This document shows positions 37,369 to 49,220 of a stretch of DNA of 64,000 nucleotides, piece by piece. The notes beneath the pieces were generated by a model, which saw only the letters and a program-made list of their open reading frames with translations, made no database searches and was not told the DNA's origin. This DNA is from Argopecten irradians (taxonomy: Eukaryota > Mollusca > Bivalvia > Pectinida > Pectinidae). The stretch is from contig NC_091149.1 in the NCBI RefSeq assembly GCF_041381155.1, positions 9,750,609 to 9,814,608 on the forward strand. Direction: 5' to 3'. The position numbers were made by a program, and so were the translations under genes. The first letter of the stretch is position 1; each line of letters starts with the position of its first letter.

Positions 37369-38119
37369 ATGGAGTTGTCGTATCCTAACAGCAACTATAC
37401 AAAATTGCTGTTACTTATCTTAATTTCATTATCATACTTTCAAAATTCAAATGGAATTCAACTGGACGGAAGAAAAGGATCGTTCGCAAAATATCCAAAG
37501 TGGAACGCGTGTACAAATGCTTCAATTAGTTTCGAGTTCAAAACTGAAGAACCGGATGGTCTTTTAATGTACACGGACGATTCCGGTACATACGACTTCT
37601 TCGAACTCGTATTAGTCAATGGTGCTTTAAGAATGCGTCTTAACATCGTCGATGGCCGGGATGGAAGTGTTGAATTTCTTCTTGGGGAGAATCTCGGAGA
37701 CAACAAATGGCACAAAGTGTTTGTCCAGAGGAAGCGGATGGAGACTAGCATTACAATTGATGATGACGACAATTTAACGCAGACCCGATTGTCATACGGT
37801 TCCGATTTCAACTTTGGAAATATCCAGAATAACAGCGCGGTTTATTTCGGAGGGATGCCCCGGCATCATTTCCAAACCAACCTGAGGAATCTGGCTTTAC
37901 CTTCAGTCATGTTTGTTAAAAATCTCAGAAGTGAATTCCGAAATGTGATTTACGGAAATTGTTCGTGTTCTTTGGTTCGTGCAGTTGTGGAACCAAGAGC
38001 CGGACAATATTACGGAGTTCCGGAAATTTGTGAAACATCCAATCCTTGTGGCGATTGTTTGTGTATTAGTGGAGACGTTTCCCCGTCCTGTAAATGTGTC
38101 GGATTAAGCTGTAAATCAA
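37369..38119 (+). CDS. NRXN1: Neurexin-1-type (alpha) first coding exon
   Basis: Presynaptic single-pass adhesion receptor; only the N-terminal 250 residues lie here. Residues 1-29 form a signal peptide (hydrophobic core LLLLILISLSYF). Residues about 30-200 are the first LNS/laminin-G domain, with FEFKTEEPDGLLMYTDD, GTYDFFELVLVNGALRMR, the strand NKWHKVFV, VYFGGMP and LALPSVMF. These blocks line up with protostome and vertebrate neurexin LNS1. Residues 221 onward start EGF1 (CETSNPC...C...CKC), which is split by the exon end. The donor is AATCAA|GTAAGT at 38,119/38,120. The exon ends after codon 250 plus one base, giving the phase-1 boundary common for EGF modules. The start ATG has a strong context (AACCATGG). 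Other LNS proteins such as CASPR-type neurexin IV normally have a discoidin domain first, which is absent here. The remaining exons are outside the window. Confidence 0.93.
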
Positions 38120-38179
38120 GTAAGTGTTCACTTTTTTCCCGCTTGTTTTGTCATTTTTGACAGTTGGTCATTATATTGA

Positions 38180-38365
38180 GGTTTTGGACGCCTTATTGAG
38201 GTTTATGATATTATTGACAGGTAGTCTTTTTATTGAGGTTTTATGATATTATTGACAGGTAGTCGCTTTTTTGAGGTTTTATGATTATATTGACAGGTAG
38301 TCGCTTTATGGAGGTTTTATGATAGTATTGACAGGTAGTCGCTTTATGGAAGTTTTATGATACGT
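38180..38365 (+). repeat. 38-bp minisatellite just inside intron 1
   Basis: ATTGACAGGTAGTCGCTTTA recurs with its start at 38,213, 38,251, 38,289 and 38,327, an exact 38-bp period, with about 4.5 copies in all. The spacer part is GAGGTTTTATGATA. It starts about 60 bp after the splice donor. Confidence 0.92.
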
Positions 38366-38986
38366 TTATATGTATTATGCTTAGAATGTCTTATCTTGTG
38401 GTAGCACCAACCTCAGTGACAGTAGACTATTGTCGTGATAATAATAGTGATTTCATTCACTCTTGACACACTAAGTGTTAACTGTGTTACATGGGGGACA
38501 GTAGCACAAGACAATAGTATATTGTCATTATATCTGGGTACCTACACAAAACTGTATTGTCAGTTATGTCCACAGCTGGTACATGGGTTAAAGGAAACTT
38601 GGGGTATTAACATGTGTGTACGAATTGCATTTCTAAAATGAAATGAAATATTCACAGGTTACTTTCGTCAGCTTATGAGTGTGTGGATGATGGTATCCGA
38701 GTTTCCCCTTGCTCTGCCACCAAACTAAGACATTCTGACAGAGGTTGCATTACTCGCATATGTTGAGTAGATGACAAAATTACCTCTAACCAGTACACCA
38801 GACTAGAGTATTCTGATAGGTGAAATATCTAGTGTCTTGGTTTTCAGGTTATCGTTACAAGTGGTGGGAGAGAGGAGGAAGGGAGATACTTTCTAATTGT
38901 TTATCAGAAACATATGTCGACACTTCAGTGGAATTCGATATTTTGATATCATAGAATACTGATATTCAGTATTTTACAGCCAACAC
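38366..38986. other. Intronic unique sequence
   Basis: No gene, RNA or repeat recognised in this stretch. Confidence 0.5.
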
Positions 38987-39393
38987 TTAAAGGCCCACTA
39001 CCTTTTCGGAGCAAAATTTAAAGTTTTCTTAAAAACAAACATTACATAAGAAAATACATATCGATGGCCAAATATGAGGTTACAACACCAATCATATGCA
39101 AGATTTCCTGCGTAATATATGATAACAGGGGTGTCATTTCGCTGTTTTGTCGTCTGGCGCAGTGATATTCAACTACCCAGTGGTATTTAGGACGACGGCG
39201 GGAAACATAATACGACCCGCGTTATGAAAAATAACATTTTATTTGTTTTAATTAAATTGTTCAGAAGATGATGATAGTTTTGTAGTATTAACGGTAAGTT
39301 AATAACTTTAGCGACTCTACAAAATTATCGATCTCGTTTTACATTCACATTTTAAAAATTAAAAGCCGTTTCAGAAAGGTATTGGGCCTTTAA
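38987..39393. mobile_element. TTAA-flanked MITE, ~407 bp
   Basis: The left end TTAAAGGCCCACTACCTTT (38,987) is mirrored by the right end AAAGGTATTGGGCCTTTAA (to 39,393), with one mismatch in the inner repeat. TTAA flanks fit piggyBac-type mobilisation. There is no internal coding. It is a different family from the element at 36,009, because only TTAAAG is shared at the ends. Confidence 0.85.
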
Positions 39394-40074
39394 AGTAAAA
39401 CACTGTATGTGTTATAAAGAATATGGTTTTTAGGGAAAGAGAACTGTGGGGAGAAGTTTTTTTCTTATTGTTCACAAGAAAACAAGTCAATTGTCCGTCG
39501 TTAAATTCAATATCATGATACATATATGTATTATGAAGAAAATATACAGTAATTTTACAGTCGCCATTTTAAGTAAGCCACTCCGTATTATAAAGAATGT
39601 GGTTGTCATAAGCTCTCGTACGTTGCCTTTCTATTACTTCGGTGATTTACGGCTCTCCTGTTACACATAAACAAAAATATCTTTCATGCCTGCGTCTTCC
39701 TTCAGAAACGCACGTGTATTGCGCGTACACGCAATGGTATATAGTCACGAAACCCGTCTGAAAATAACAAACATACGTACATATTCCTACATAGATTCAT
39801 CTCTTGTGCTGAAAAGCGAATCCTTAATATCTAGATTACTTGGAGTACTCTCGATCAAGATTAATCGTTAATCGTGACATCATAGAACGCTCCCTCTCCT
39901 GTTGAGGTTATGACGTCATAATTGAGATCTCTGTATGAATTCCACGACGAATGGTGTAAGATTACAGCATATATACCCAGTGTTATTTACATACAGTAGG
40001 GAGTCCCCATTCAATAACAACATACGGTGACCCAGGACGAAATTTGACCCGTGTCAGTCCCATTCATTGAATTC
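39394..40074. other. Intronic unique sequence
   Basis: No gene recognised. It contains a TGACGTCA palindrome at 39,911-39,918. Confidence 0.5.
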
Positions 40075-40700
40075 AAGGTCTTTATTGTACAATACGGACG
40101 GATAATGGGTTTGACTGTGGAGGTCTTTATGGATACAATGTAAACGTGTAATGTAAAGTAAGAAAGGTAGAGAGAAAATATACACAATGTTCACAAAGAA
40201 TGGTAAAATCTCAAAATAGCGGTATTGTTCATTGTATGAAAATAAGAAAAGGTAGATCGAAAAAATAGACAAGTTGTTCATATATATAATGAAGGGTAAC
40301 ATCTCAAAAAAGCGGTATTGTACAATATATTAATAAATAAAAAATATACACAATATTCACAAAGAAGGTATATAATATCAAAATAGCAGTATTGTACACT
40401 ATAGGAAAGTAAGATAGGTAGAACTAAAATTAACTCTCAGATCACAGTATTGTACATTATAATAAAATAAGAAAAGTATTGAGCACATATATACACATTT
40501 TACAAGGAATGGTAAGCTCTCAAAATAGCGGTATCTATTTGTTGGAAAATAGGAACGAAAACATACACACTGCACTGAAAGAAGGGTGAAATTTCATAAT
40601 CTCAGTATTGTACATTATAGAAGTGTTAGAATGTTAGAGAAGAAATAAACCTCATGTTCATTAAGAAAGGTAAATCACAATATTGCACATTATTAGACGT
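40075..40700 (+). repeat. Degenerate ~80-90 bp tandem repeat
   Basis: About eight decayed copies marked by the word GTATTGTACATTAT and its variants near 40,085, 40,223, 40,313, 40,391, 40,447, 40,605 and 40,680. Between them lie AAAATAAGAAAGGTAGA, ATACACAATGTTCACAAAGA and GGTAAAATCTCAAAAT. Spacing varies because of internal deletions. Confidence 0.8.
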
Positions 40701-41179
40701 TGCAAGACCTATTTAAGCACAATTCATTGCGCCCTCTCTCTCAACGTAACCCGGTTTTATATGAATTTCATGTGGCCGAGACGCTGAGCTAAGTCATAAC
40801 AGCAGATACATGTACATGGCTCAGATACAAAACTAGACCTTTTGGTAGACAGATGGTTTAGACAGTGACAGTAGACACCATGTAAGATGCCTACCACTTT
40901 AATGCTACACGTCTGGTGCAGACTCTGGTTTCCATTGAGCCAAGCACCAGCCAAGGCGTTCCCTAAATCACTTGTCAAATGGAAGAGTTCTGTCGTGATA
41001 AAGATTATTCTGTAAGTTCTACTCTTACTAAGACTTTACTTATCTCAGTAGTTGTTTAAAAGGTTCATGGCACCAAATACCGACCAGTTGCCCTCATAAA
41101 TACGTTTGAATTTTCTGTCGTGTCAGGATATTTAGACATGCACACACCTCAACATTTTTCTTAGTAATATGCCGTCCTT

Positions 41180-41240
41180 AAATTATCCTAGCTGTTAATA
41201 GGACTTAAAACCTAATAAAACAAACAAAATAAACAGACAT
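41180..41240 (+). mobile_element. SINE 3' tail fragment
   Basis: TTAAATTATCCTAGCTGTTA followed by ATAGGACTTAAAACC and an AAACAAAC-rich tail matches the tail of the SINEs at 35,755 and 51,491. No tRNA-like head precedes it. Confidence 0.65.
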
Positions 41241-41385
41241 TTGGTAAAACTGCATGATTGATTTTGTTATTTGATGATCCACATTGGGGGGGTTGACCGC
41301 GAGTCCGGGGTCAATACATCATGTCCAAAGTTTGTAGAGAAATCTACTCCTGAAGAGTGGAGGCGATCCAATAAATCAATATAAG

Positions 41386-41430
41386 TTTGTTTGTTTGTTT
41401 GATTGATTAAATTAACGCCATATAGAGAAC
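41386..41430 (-). mobile_element. SINE-type 3' tail, minus strand
   Basis: Read on the minus strand: CTATATGGCGTTAATTTAAT followed by (CAAA)n. This matches the tail at about 44,985-45,025 (GACATGGCGTTAAATTTAAT). It is a short orphan tail. Confidence 0.55.
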
Positions 41431-44400
41431 CAATGTAAGAGATGTTCATATGGAGTTAAACACTCGCCAATGTTTGTATATGTAATGAACTGTGTAAACA
41501 TTTAGGTGATTTTGAGTAAATAATTCACAATTTATGAAATGTTAAGTAGACATTCTAGTGGTTTGTTGATATGGTCAAGCGGGCTCTTAACACTGGCAAT
41601 AAGTTTACAGATCGGCAAACTTGGTATTTTCCGTAATCAAGAAGTTCGTTTCCGTTTACAGGAAGAGTGAGAGACTTGAATAACACTTTTAACTATTGTG
41701 TATAGGAAATATCGGACGAATTATATTATCTTCTCTAATAAGTGCATTCATCTCAGCTGTTGGCAACGATTTATATTCAAAATGATATTTCGCACAACCA
41801 CTATAATTTGTTTGCATGATTAGGGGTTCGGATTGAGAGTAGACCTGTATTGGTGCAAAGGTAGTGTAATTCAATCGATTTAGATCTATCAGAATAACAC
41901 AGTCATCAATTATATTTGTTAATATGCCGAATAAAGGCGCGCCATATATATATAAATAACAACATGCGTTGTATTTATGAGTTTCTGCATTTAACTTCCG
42001 AAAGAACAAATGTTATCTTGTTCAATAACCCTCCATAACAAAAAAAAATCCATAACAAAAAAAAATCTTCAAAGATTTAATTGTTTTTGAGATAAAAATT
42101 TCACATCTTTATTGATGCATTTCAGTTCGAATAACTCATTTCCGGTTTCTCCCTTCTTTACCGGAAGTGCATGCCTGATGAATCATAACGTACAATGCAA
42201 ACAGGTTTGTCGAGGAGTAATGAATAAAATTAACATTAAATAAAATAAAATATTTTATGACTGATAAGTTATCTAATTTAATACATTCGTTTTAAAATAA
42301 TGCAATAATACTTTGGAATCATCAAACTTTGTCACTTCTACATTTTTCAGGAAAATTCTTCAGAATTTACTCATCTATAGAGCAATGGATTTCTAATTAA
42401 CTTATATAAGTATGCTTGTGCGATTGAACTAAAAATAGAAGTTGTAACATCCGGGTCTTAATAAAACTGTAAACATAGGTTTCTGACCTAATGTCGACCT
42501 CTAACAGAATCGTGACCTTTGACCGAACCTCTCATTAAAAGGCCACCATTGACCCATGATTTACGTCAAGATCACAATCTACCTACCGGGTAGCTAGGAC
42601 CACAGTCTCGATAGATGTCGGGGTATCCAAAACACGTGGTTTTAAATTGAAGAGATGACGGTACATTGTGGTCAAATTGATACTACTCATAGCCTGTGTA
42701 GCAGTCTGCTCGTTGTAATATGAAAATAGTCAGGCCCTTTTTTACTTTGATATCGTAAACGATAAATCTTGCAATCAAATTCAATATCTAAAGTTCAAAT
42801 TTGGAGTTCAAAGTTCGATATTTCTCAATGAAAATAATAGCATGATTTGTGTCATTTTCATGTATTATCTTTTCGTATTTACATACACTTTTATCAATTG
42901 GGAATTTTTTACAGCTTATTGGGGAAAATTAGGCTAATCTCAATAGAAAACGGGGTCTTATACAATATAATCCAGACCCGAAAATGTACTACAGAATAGA
43001 TGCATGGATTTAGTGACTTGTAAATTAAAGGGCTAAGACACATATACAACACTAGTACGGAAACGAAACAGTGGCTTTGTTTGTTAGACTCGATGAATAA
43101 TTTAGTCCGGGCAGTAATGTCTAGAATTCATCCCAATCTTGTTGTAGCAATTGAAATGTTATATGTAATAGCTACAGCTTTCTCTTTGTGTCGTAAGCCG
43201 TCAGTGTATTTGGGAGATCACGTTCGAGAAAATCGAAACCTCTGCATTCTCTTACTTCAAAAAATATTGCACAAGCATTCTGCATGTAGTTTGCTCTGTC
43301 CAAATTAGTCTGCTAAACCTGGCTATTTGAGATTTGTACTTATACATCGATCAGTTTTCATTAACACATGAACTTGGTTACAGTTTATAATTGTTTTTAC
43401 CCATTGTAGTCATAATCTAATAATTTTAACAGCTTTTCGGTCCGTTTACAAAATTTTATAATAAATATCAAAATATGAAGTTTCTTAATACATAATTACG
43501 GTTCACGTCTAATAGATAAATGATCTTATTGGGGAAAAGTAGTTTGTAATTTGCAGTTGATTATTCATCAAAGGATCACAAAGTTGCATCAAAGTGACCA
43601 GCGGAAAGTGACCATACCTCTTTAATAACTTGCGTTTGAAACTAGACCAAACATCTTTAAGATTTTAATGACATCTAGGAGAGGTGTTATAATGTAAACT
43701 AACCACTCATCCGCCCCTTATGTATATGAGGTACACACCAGTGCTGTGTATTGGGAAAACGAAAGTAACCACCTGTACTTATCTATTCGTGATTACGTAA
43801 GTATGTACTGAGGTAGTTATGCACTAATCACTTACATATGTATATAAGTATTTATGTATATCAGTTTGGAGACTGACGCTTCACATAAACGAGTGACACA
43901 TTTATTATATACAGACTGTGTGTATTCGAATTTGCTTTACTCTTTTAACATCATTTTAGCAATTCCTGGCATAGGTTTGCATAAAACTTCGCCTGACTTC
44001 ATTAAATCATTATGTGATGAAGAATTCGAACCGAGGGATTCGCCATTTTTACCGACAATTCTAGATTCATTCCGCACCCTGGTCAAGCTGATATTGTTTC
44101 CCCGTGAAAAACGTTCAAACGGAATGAAACGACAGAAAGTGAAATAAATCTTGTAAATGAGAACTGCATGCCTTAAAAATGTCATTTCGTGTACATAAAG
44201 TTAAAAAAATCACTAACACTGATACTATATTATGCGCTCAATATACGGCAGTCGTAAAGTACCCGTCATGCTTTGCCAACCGAAAGTTATTTCCCAACAT
44301 GCACCGCTGCGATTTGTAAGAAATTTCTATAGGAGGTCAGACAGTTCAGACTTGTACAAGATAGACAACATAGTGAGTGAAAGTCTACACATCCATTCAC

Positions 44401-44829
44401 AGACACAAGTTGTTGTCTGCTGCATGTTCTAGTTACATGGTATGTACAAGCGCGAAGTATCTAGCCAGCTCGCCCACAGCAGAGAAGTACCATTCTCAAT
44501 GGCGGAAATTGGGCGTAAAACAGCTCTATTAGCCCTCATAGCCTTTTGATAGCCAATTATTACACATTCGCAAAGCCACATTGCGTATATCTCAAGATAA
44601 ATATAGATTGTAACGGAAGACATTGACACTGCCAGCATCCGTCTTTAAATGATTGGAGAATACTCACAATTGATTCGCATTTTAAAGAAGGAAAAGGATA
44701 GCTACGATCAAAGGATTTTTTTCAAATAGTATGCTTTCTTTATGAAATTATATTTATTTGTTAATGAACATAATTGGAAATCTTCATTATTGATCGTTTT
44801 GTGCTTGTTTGGTGTCTTGGACGGCATGC
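41431..44829. other. Intronic sequence, no gene seen
   Basis: AT-rich. A short direct duplication CCATAACAAAAAAAAATC lies at about 42,034-42,068. Dispersed-repeat fragments lie at about 43,600-43,622 (inverted partner at 33,805) and about 44,120-44,160 (partner at 35,093). Open frames of 75-97 codons here show no recognisable domain. Confidence 0.5.
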
Positions 44830-45028
44830 TTCAGTGAGATAGCACTATAATACGAGCATGAAGCAAGAGTTCCACTATCACAGGGAGACACAACACAAAT
44901 ATACCGCAGCCTCCCAAAACATACATACATTCACACACACAACCTACTGCACACAGAGGAGGTCGTCCTCATATCCTAACTATTGACATGGCGTTAAATT
45001 TAATAAACTAAAATAAACATCATTTAAT
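44830..45028 (+). mobile_element. Interspersed repeat, copy A
   Basis: TTCAGTGAGATAGCACTATA, then TTCCACTATCACAGGGAGAC and ACCGCAGCCTCCCAAAACAT, ending in CTATTGACATGGCGTTAAAT plus A-rich sequence. The body recurs at 45,550. The 3' tail resembles the tails of the tRNA-SINEs, so it is probably a SINE or partial LINE mobilised by the same partner. Confidence 0.7.
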
Positions 45029-45549
45029 AATGCCGAAGCCATGTTCTTAGATAATAAACTTACCATCAATATGTCCCTAATGTTCCTTTTAAAATTTACG
45101 CCATATTAAAATTCATAACATACTGCAGCATAATAATTTATAAAGCAATGAGTGTTCCAGGACATTAAATATGCTAAGTGGGACGAGTTTGTCGGTAAAT
45201 AACATTGATAGTGTTGAATCTTACGCTTGAAATGTTTTCTTTGCTATTCGAGACATTTCGGTACCTAATGGTGCATATAAATATGCGAATTCTTTAACTC
45301 ATCTTTCGACTTTGAAGTGAATAAAAAGTCGCAATAACATTGAAGTTCACAAACGTTGTGTAGTTAGACTATAGATAAGGGTCTTCATTGTGCAAATATA
45401 TGTAGTCAGTCACAGGGACCTGGATTCTTTATTTAAGGTCTACATTAATAAGAAAACATTTGTAAATATCATCTATAGACACAAGGACTGTTCACCGTCA
45501 CTACCCTATGACTAAGCTGGTTTGGTGCTCAACGTCTTTAACAGTTAAC

Positions 45550-45645
45550 TTCAGTGAGATAGCACTTTAAAATGGGGAAGAATTACACTATCACAAGGAG
45601 ACACAACAAGAATATACCATAGTCTCCCAAAACAACAGACATACA
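45550..45645 (+). mobile_element. Interspersed repeat, copy B (no tail)
   Basis: Body of the element at 44,830 (TTCAGTGAGATAGCAC, CACTATCACAAGGAGACACA, AGTCTCCCAAAACA) without the 3' tail. It is about 700 bp downstream in the same orientation. Confidence 0.7.
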
Positions 45646-45710
45646 GCAATGTCCCTAGCTGTTCCAACTATCCAACCAGGACACAGGGATATGTTCTAAA
45701 TACTGATAGA

Positions 45711-45895
45711 CTATATATCTCCAAGATCCTGTTCTTGCAGTAGGACACCACACTGTCCTTACCACAGGCGTTTGGATCTATATATATATTCCCTATATTA
45801 GATGATATCCCCAAGACCCTGTGCTTGCAGTAGGACAACACACTGTCCTCACCACAGGCGTTTGGATCTATATGTATGTTCCCTACATTGTGTAA
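45711..45895 (+). repeat. 90-bp tandem duplication
   Basis: Two units offset by 90 bp (CCAAGATCCTGTTCTTGCAG at 45,721 and CCAAGACCCTGTGCTTGCAG at 45,811), both followed by CAGGCGTTTGGATCTATAT. About 10% differences indicate moderate age. Confidence 0.88.
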
Positions 45896-46328
45896 AACTG
45901 TGTCTAGTATTACATATAGAGAGAGATGTCTGTATATCTATAGAACCAAAGACCTGTGTCCTAACAGGGCGACTGTAGAGAGTCTCTGCATGGTCTATAT
46001 TTACAAGTGGATAAGTTACATAAACATTTGGGTAATTTAGATACCGAATTTCTATGGACTGTGTTATCGGTTCAAGAAACAGGTGGATGTATATACAGAT
46101 ATAAAGACGTCTTTGTTTGACACTGTATAGTGTAATATATACGGAGGCGGGGTGTTTTGATAGCATTTCTTATTTACTAGTATGGTTGGTTGAAAAAAAT
46201 TATTAAGGTTTCAGCAATCATGTCTGATTTTTATTTTAAATGTAATATTAATTACTGTACAGGTTTATCTAACAGATGTTTTCATTGATCTCTTTATTAT
46301 ATGTATCTTTATGTACATATTATCTGTC

Positions 46329-46690
46329 ACAAGGTCAAAACAAGGTCAAATGATAGGTCAAAAAGGTCAAAACAAGGTCAAAACAAACAATGTCGAAAAG
46401 ACACGTGCAATAAAGCCAAATAGAAAGTTGAATAGTCATAATATTAAAACAAAACAAAAGCAGAAACGCATTAAAATTAAAACATAACAGGACAAGGCTA
46501 AACTTTCAAACACAGTCAAACCGAAATCAAACACAGTCAAACCAAAGTCAAAGCCAAGGTCAAACCGTTTAATGCAATGCCAACCATGCTAGGAAAGGTC
46601 AAGGCGGTTCGTGTAAGGTCAAACCGTATTCAGTCAAGGTCAAGTAGAGTTACGAGCCAGAGAAGGTCAAACTAGTTTCAGCAAGGCTAG
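46329..46690 (+). repeat. AAGGTCAAA-rich degenerate repeat (ten AGGTCA words)
   Basis: Irregular repetition of CAAGGTCAAA and CAGTCAAACC. I count AGGTCA about ten times, all on the + strand. AGGTCA is the half-site of nuclear receptors, and TCAAGGTCA is the extended monomer site of the ERR/SF-1 type, but a simple decayed repeat explains the pattern equally well. Confidence 0.75.
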
Positions 46691-48108
46691 ACAGAAAAAG
46701 ATAATGTCAGAAGAGTCGAACATGAAACCTTTTTGAATTAACATTCAGTTGTTTATATTTTATTTTCGTCCTAATTAATCGATTATATAAACATTTTATG
46801 AAAAAGTGGTTAAAAATAACACGCGAGAGAGATAGGATCAAGGCAAGTCCTTTTTATTCATATTTTCCTGTTGCTGGTTACACAGGTTGCAGGTTTAAGT
46901 ATGTCGATTTGTTCGTAGGTATACATGCTCGTCAAAACACCATGTACATCATTCAAATCTGATATTTAACGACAATCAGATCTGTCATATATGCATGCAA
47001 GTATGTGCCGAAAGGCCACGTACTATCACACATGTGTGACGTACGGCCGTGTCTGACAAAGTATCAGCTCTGCTTATTAATATATATGCGGTAGGTCGTC
47101 ACCCAATTATATGCAAATTACTGTCTAGTAGCTGTGAATGATACACTCGGTTAAATGTGATGATGTTTATTGTACATGCACATTTTATATGGAATGTCAA
47201 AGATGAATTCCTAGTTTCAATTCACCTGGTACCAGACTTAGAAATTCTAACAGACAAAATGTAGATTTATGAATCTAGATTTATCATGTCTTTGTCCACC
47301 GCCCAGAAATGCGGACTTTAAGACCATATGTCTCAATTAGCATTGATAAAAACATAATGACTCACTCAAATAAACGCTTGACTCGCAACGTGAACATGAT
47401 CATAAACACAAACACTGGACAGACTTGTCAAAGTTTCATCGCTCAAGTTAAGTTTAATTTCACATCATTCTTGTAAACGTTTAATAAGCTCATACATTTT
47501 CACAATTTTGTGTTTCCCGGATCCTAATCTATGAACGGGGTCGTGTTTTCTGTACAGAAACGACGTGATGCCCATGTGTACTACCGCCTTTGTAAACAAG
47601 AGCGACATTAACGTATTTTCGCTCGAACGGCAGCCATGTTGAACAAGATGATGAATATTTTAACAATTTGCAAATTAGTTTTTTTTATACAATGTCTATC
47701 TTTGTCGATCTTGAACTTGAATATTTCATACGGGACCAGTCAATTATCTTTGGGACACACATGTATAGTACTTTGTATGTATGAGCAGACGTGCCATACG
47801 CGAGACATAGACGACTGCTGATTTTATTTCAAGTGATGCTACATGTATATTTACTAAACATAATTGTGTGGTGTATGGTTAGCTTAACAGAAGGGCTCAA
47901 CTGATCCGAGTTTCCCCTGACCCCTCACCATATTTGGACATTTTTAAAGGACATATATCCTGTAAATTCTAGTGCGATGGCCAGAGGAAATTAGGGTCAA
48001 CTCAAACGATGATTCATGTTCCTCTCATTGTTGGAAAGTTTGAATTTTATTTTTCTTGAATGTTGTCCGAGTGCTGAGTTATGGATGTCTGATATTACAA
48101 CACTTGAT
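46691..48108. other. Intronic sequence, no gene seen
   Basis: AT-rich and apparently unique. A short open frame starting at 47,636 begins with a hydrophobic stretch but has no homology I recognise. Confidence 0.45.
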
Positions 48109-48228
48109 CAATGGCATCGCCTTGTGGTGCACCTTTGAATGTTTATAAAAAAATTTGATTAACCACTGAAATTATTATGTAGCATTTTCAAATAAAATTC
48201 AACGGTGTACAACAAGGCGATGCCATTG
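48109..48228. mobile_element. Short palindromic MITE, 120 bp
   Basis: CAATGGCATCGCCTTGTGG at the left is mirrored by the right end CAAGGCGATGCCATTG. The inverted repeats are about 25 bp with two mismatches, separated by an AT-rich centre. The target duplication is not clear. Confidence 0.7.
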
Positions 48229-49005
48229 GTCTTCGACTTTTAACCGATAATGTGTTTATCCAGTCAAGGAATTAAAATTCTAATTTTTAACTTCATAAAT
48301 CGTTCATTGTAGAACAACAAGTATTTTCCTTTTACAATACGATGTACTTATAGAATATGAAGCTAGACTATTAAAGTTAGGGCCGTGAAAATCTCCCATA
48401 AACAAACCCTAGGTATCTTCTACAATTCTAATAATATTATCTCTGAAGATTTGTTTTATACTACAGAAATACGAGATTGGAATCATAGACAACATAAACT
48501 TTATACAACGGATAGTTTAGACGTTCATTGATCTTTGTTGTGTATGTATTGTTATAACTCGCCAGTATTTCGCTTCGCTTCCCTGCACAGACAGTAAAAA
48601 ATTCATTCATCTGGAACTAATAAATTCCGTCTATAGTACATATCGATAGCCATGGGCTTGTTTTAATGTTACTCTGAACTACAATACCGATAGTCAAGTT
48701 CATTTACGTATTGTGTATATTAGTGCATTACTTTACGTAGAGCTCCAAAGGCGAAAACGAAATGCATTACTTTTGATAATGCAGTTCATTGTTTTTCAAT
48801 GAAATGTACATTTGTTGTTTTTGATAAGGTTCTCTACTTTCATTGTTATTTTTAACACAGTGCATTACAAGGGAAATTCAGTCACTGTTGTAACGCAAAA
48901 TAACTATTTTTCCTAACGATGTCTACTACATGTACTTCTGTTTTAAATGAAGTCTCATATACGTCCTTGGCAATACTAACCGTAACTTTTTGTAAGTTCA
49001 AAAAC

Positions 49006-49220
49006 AAAAATGTCTGTTAAGGGTTACATTGGCCAAAAAAAATATAGGGTCGGTAGGTCGGGAGGATATTTTTAGTGTCTTTCATTCTAAAATGATGGAC
49101 GGAACCGGAGACTGAGATCGAAATCCCAACATTTAATTTTTTTCGTAGAAAAGTGGGGGAAAAATTAGGGTCGGGGGTAAAAAATTAGGGTCGATCGGGT
49201 AACCTGTAACAGACATTTTT
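49006..49220. mobile_element. MITE, ~215 bp
   Basis: AAAAATGTCTGTTA at the left (49,006) is mirrored by TAACAGACATTTTT at the right (to 49,220), and the imperfect inverted repeat extends inward to GGTTAC/GTAACC. The interior has repeated AGGGTCG words. No coding capacity. Confidence 0.7.

Noticed and set aside
43854-44147. 97-codon open frame
   Set aside because: It overlaps a dispersed-repeat fragment (GAATGAAACGACAGAA) also found at 35.09 kb, and has no domain.
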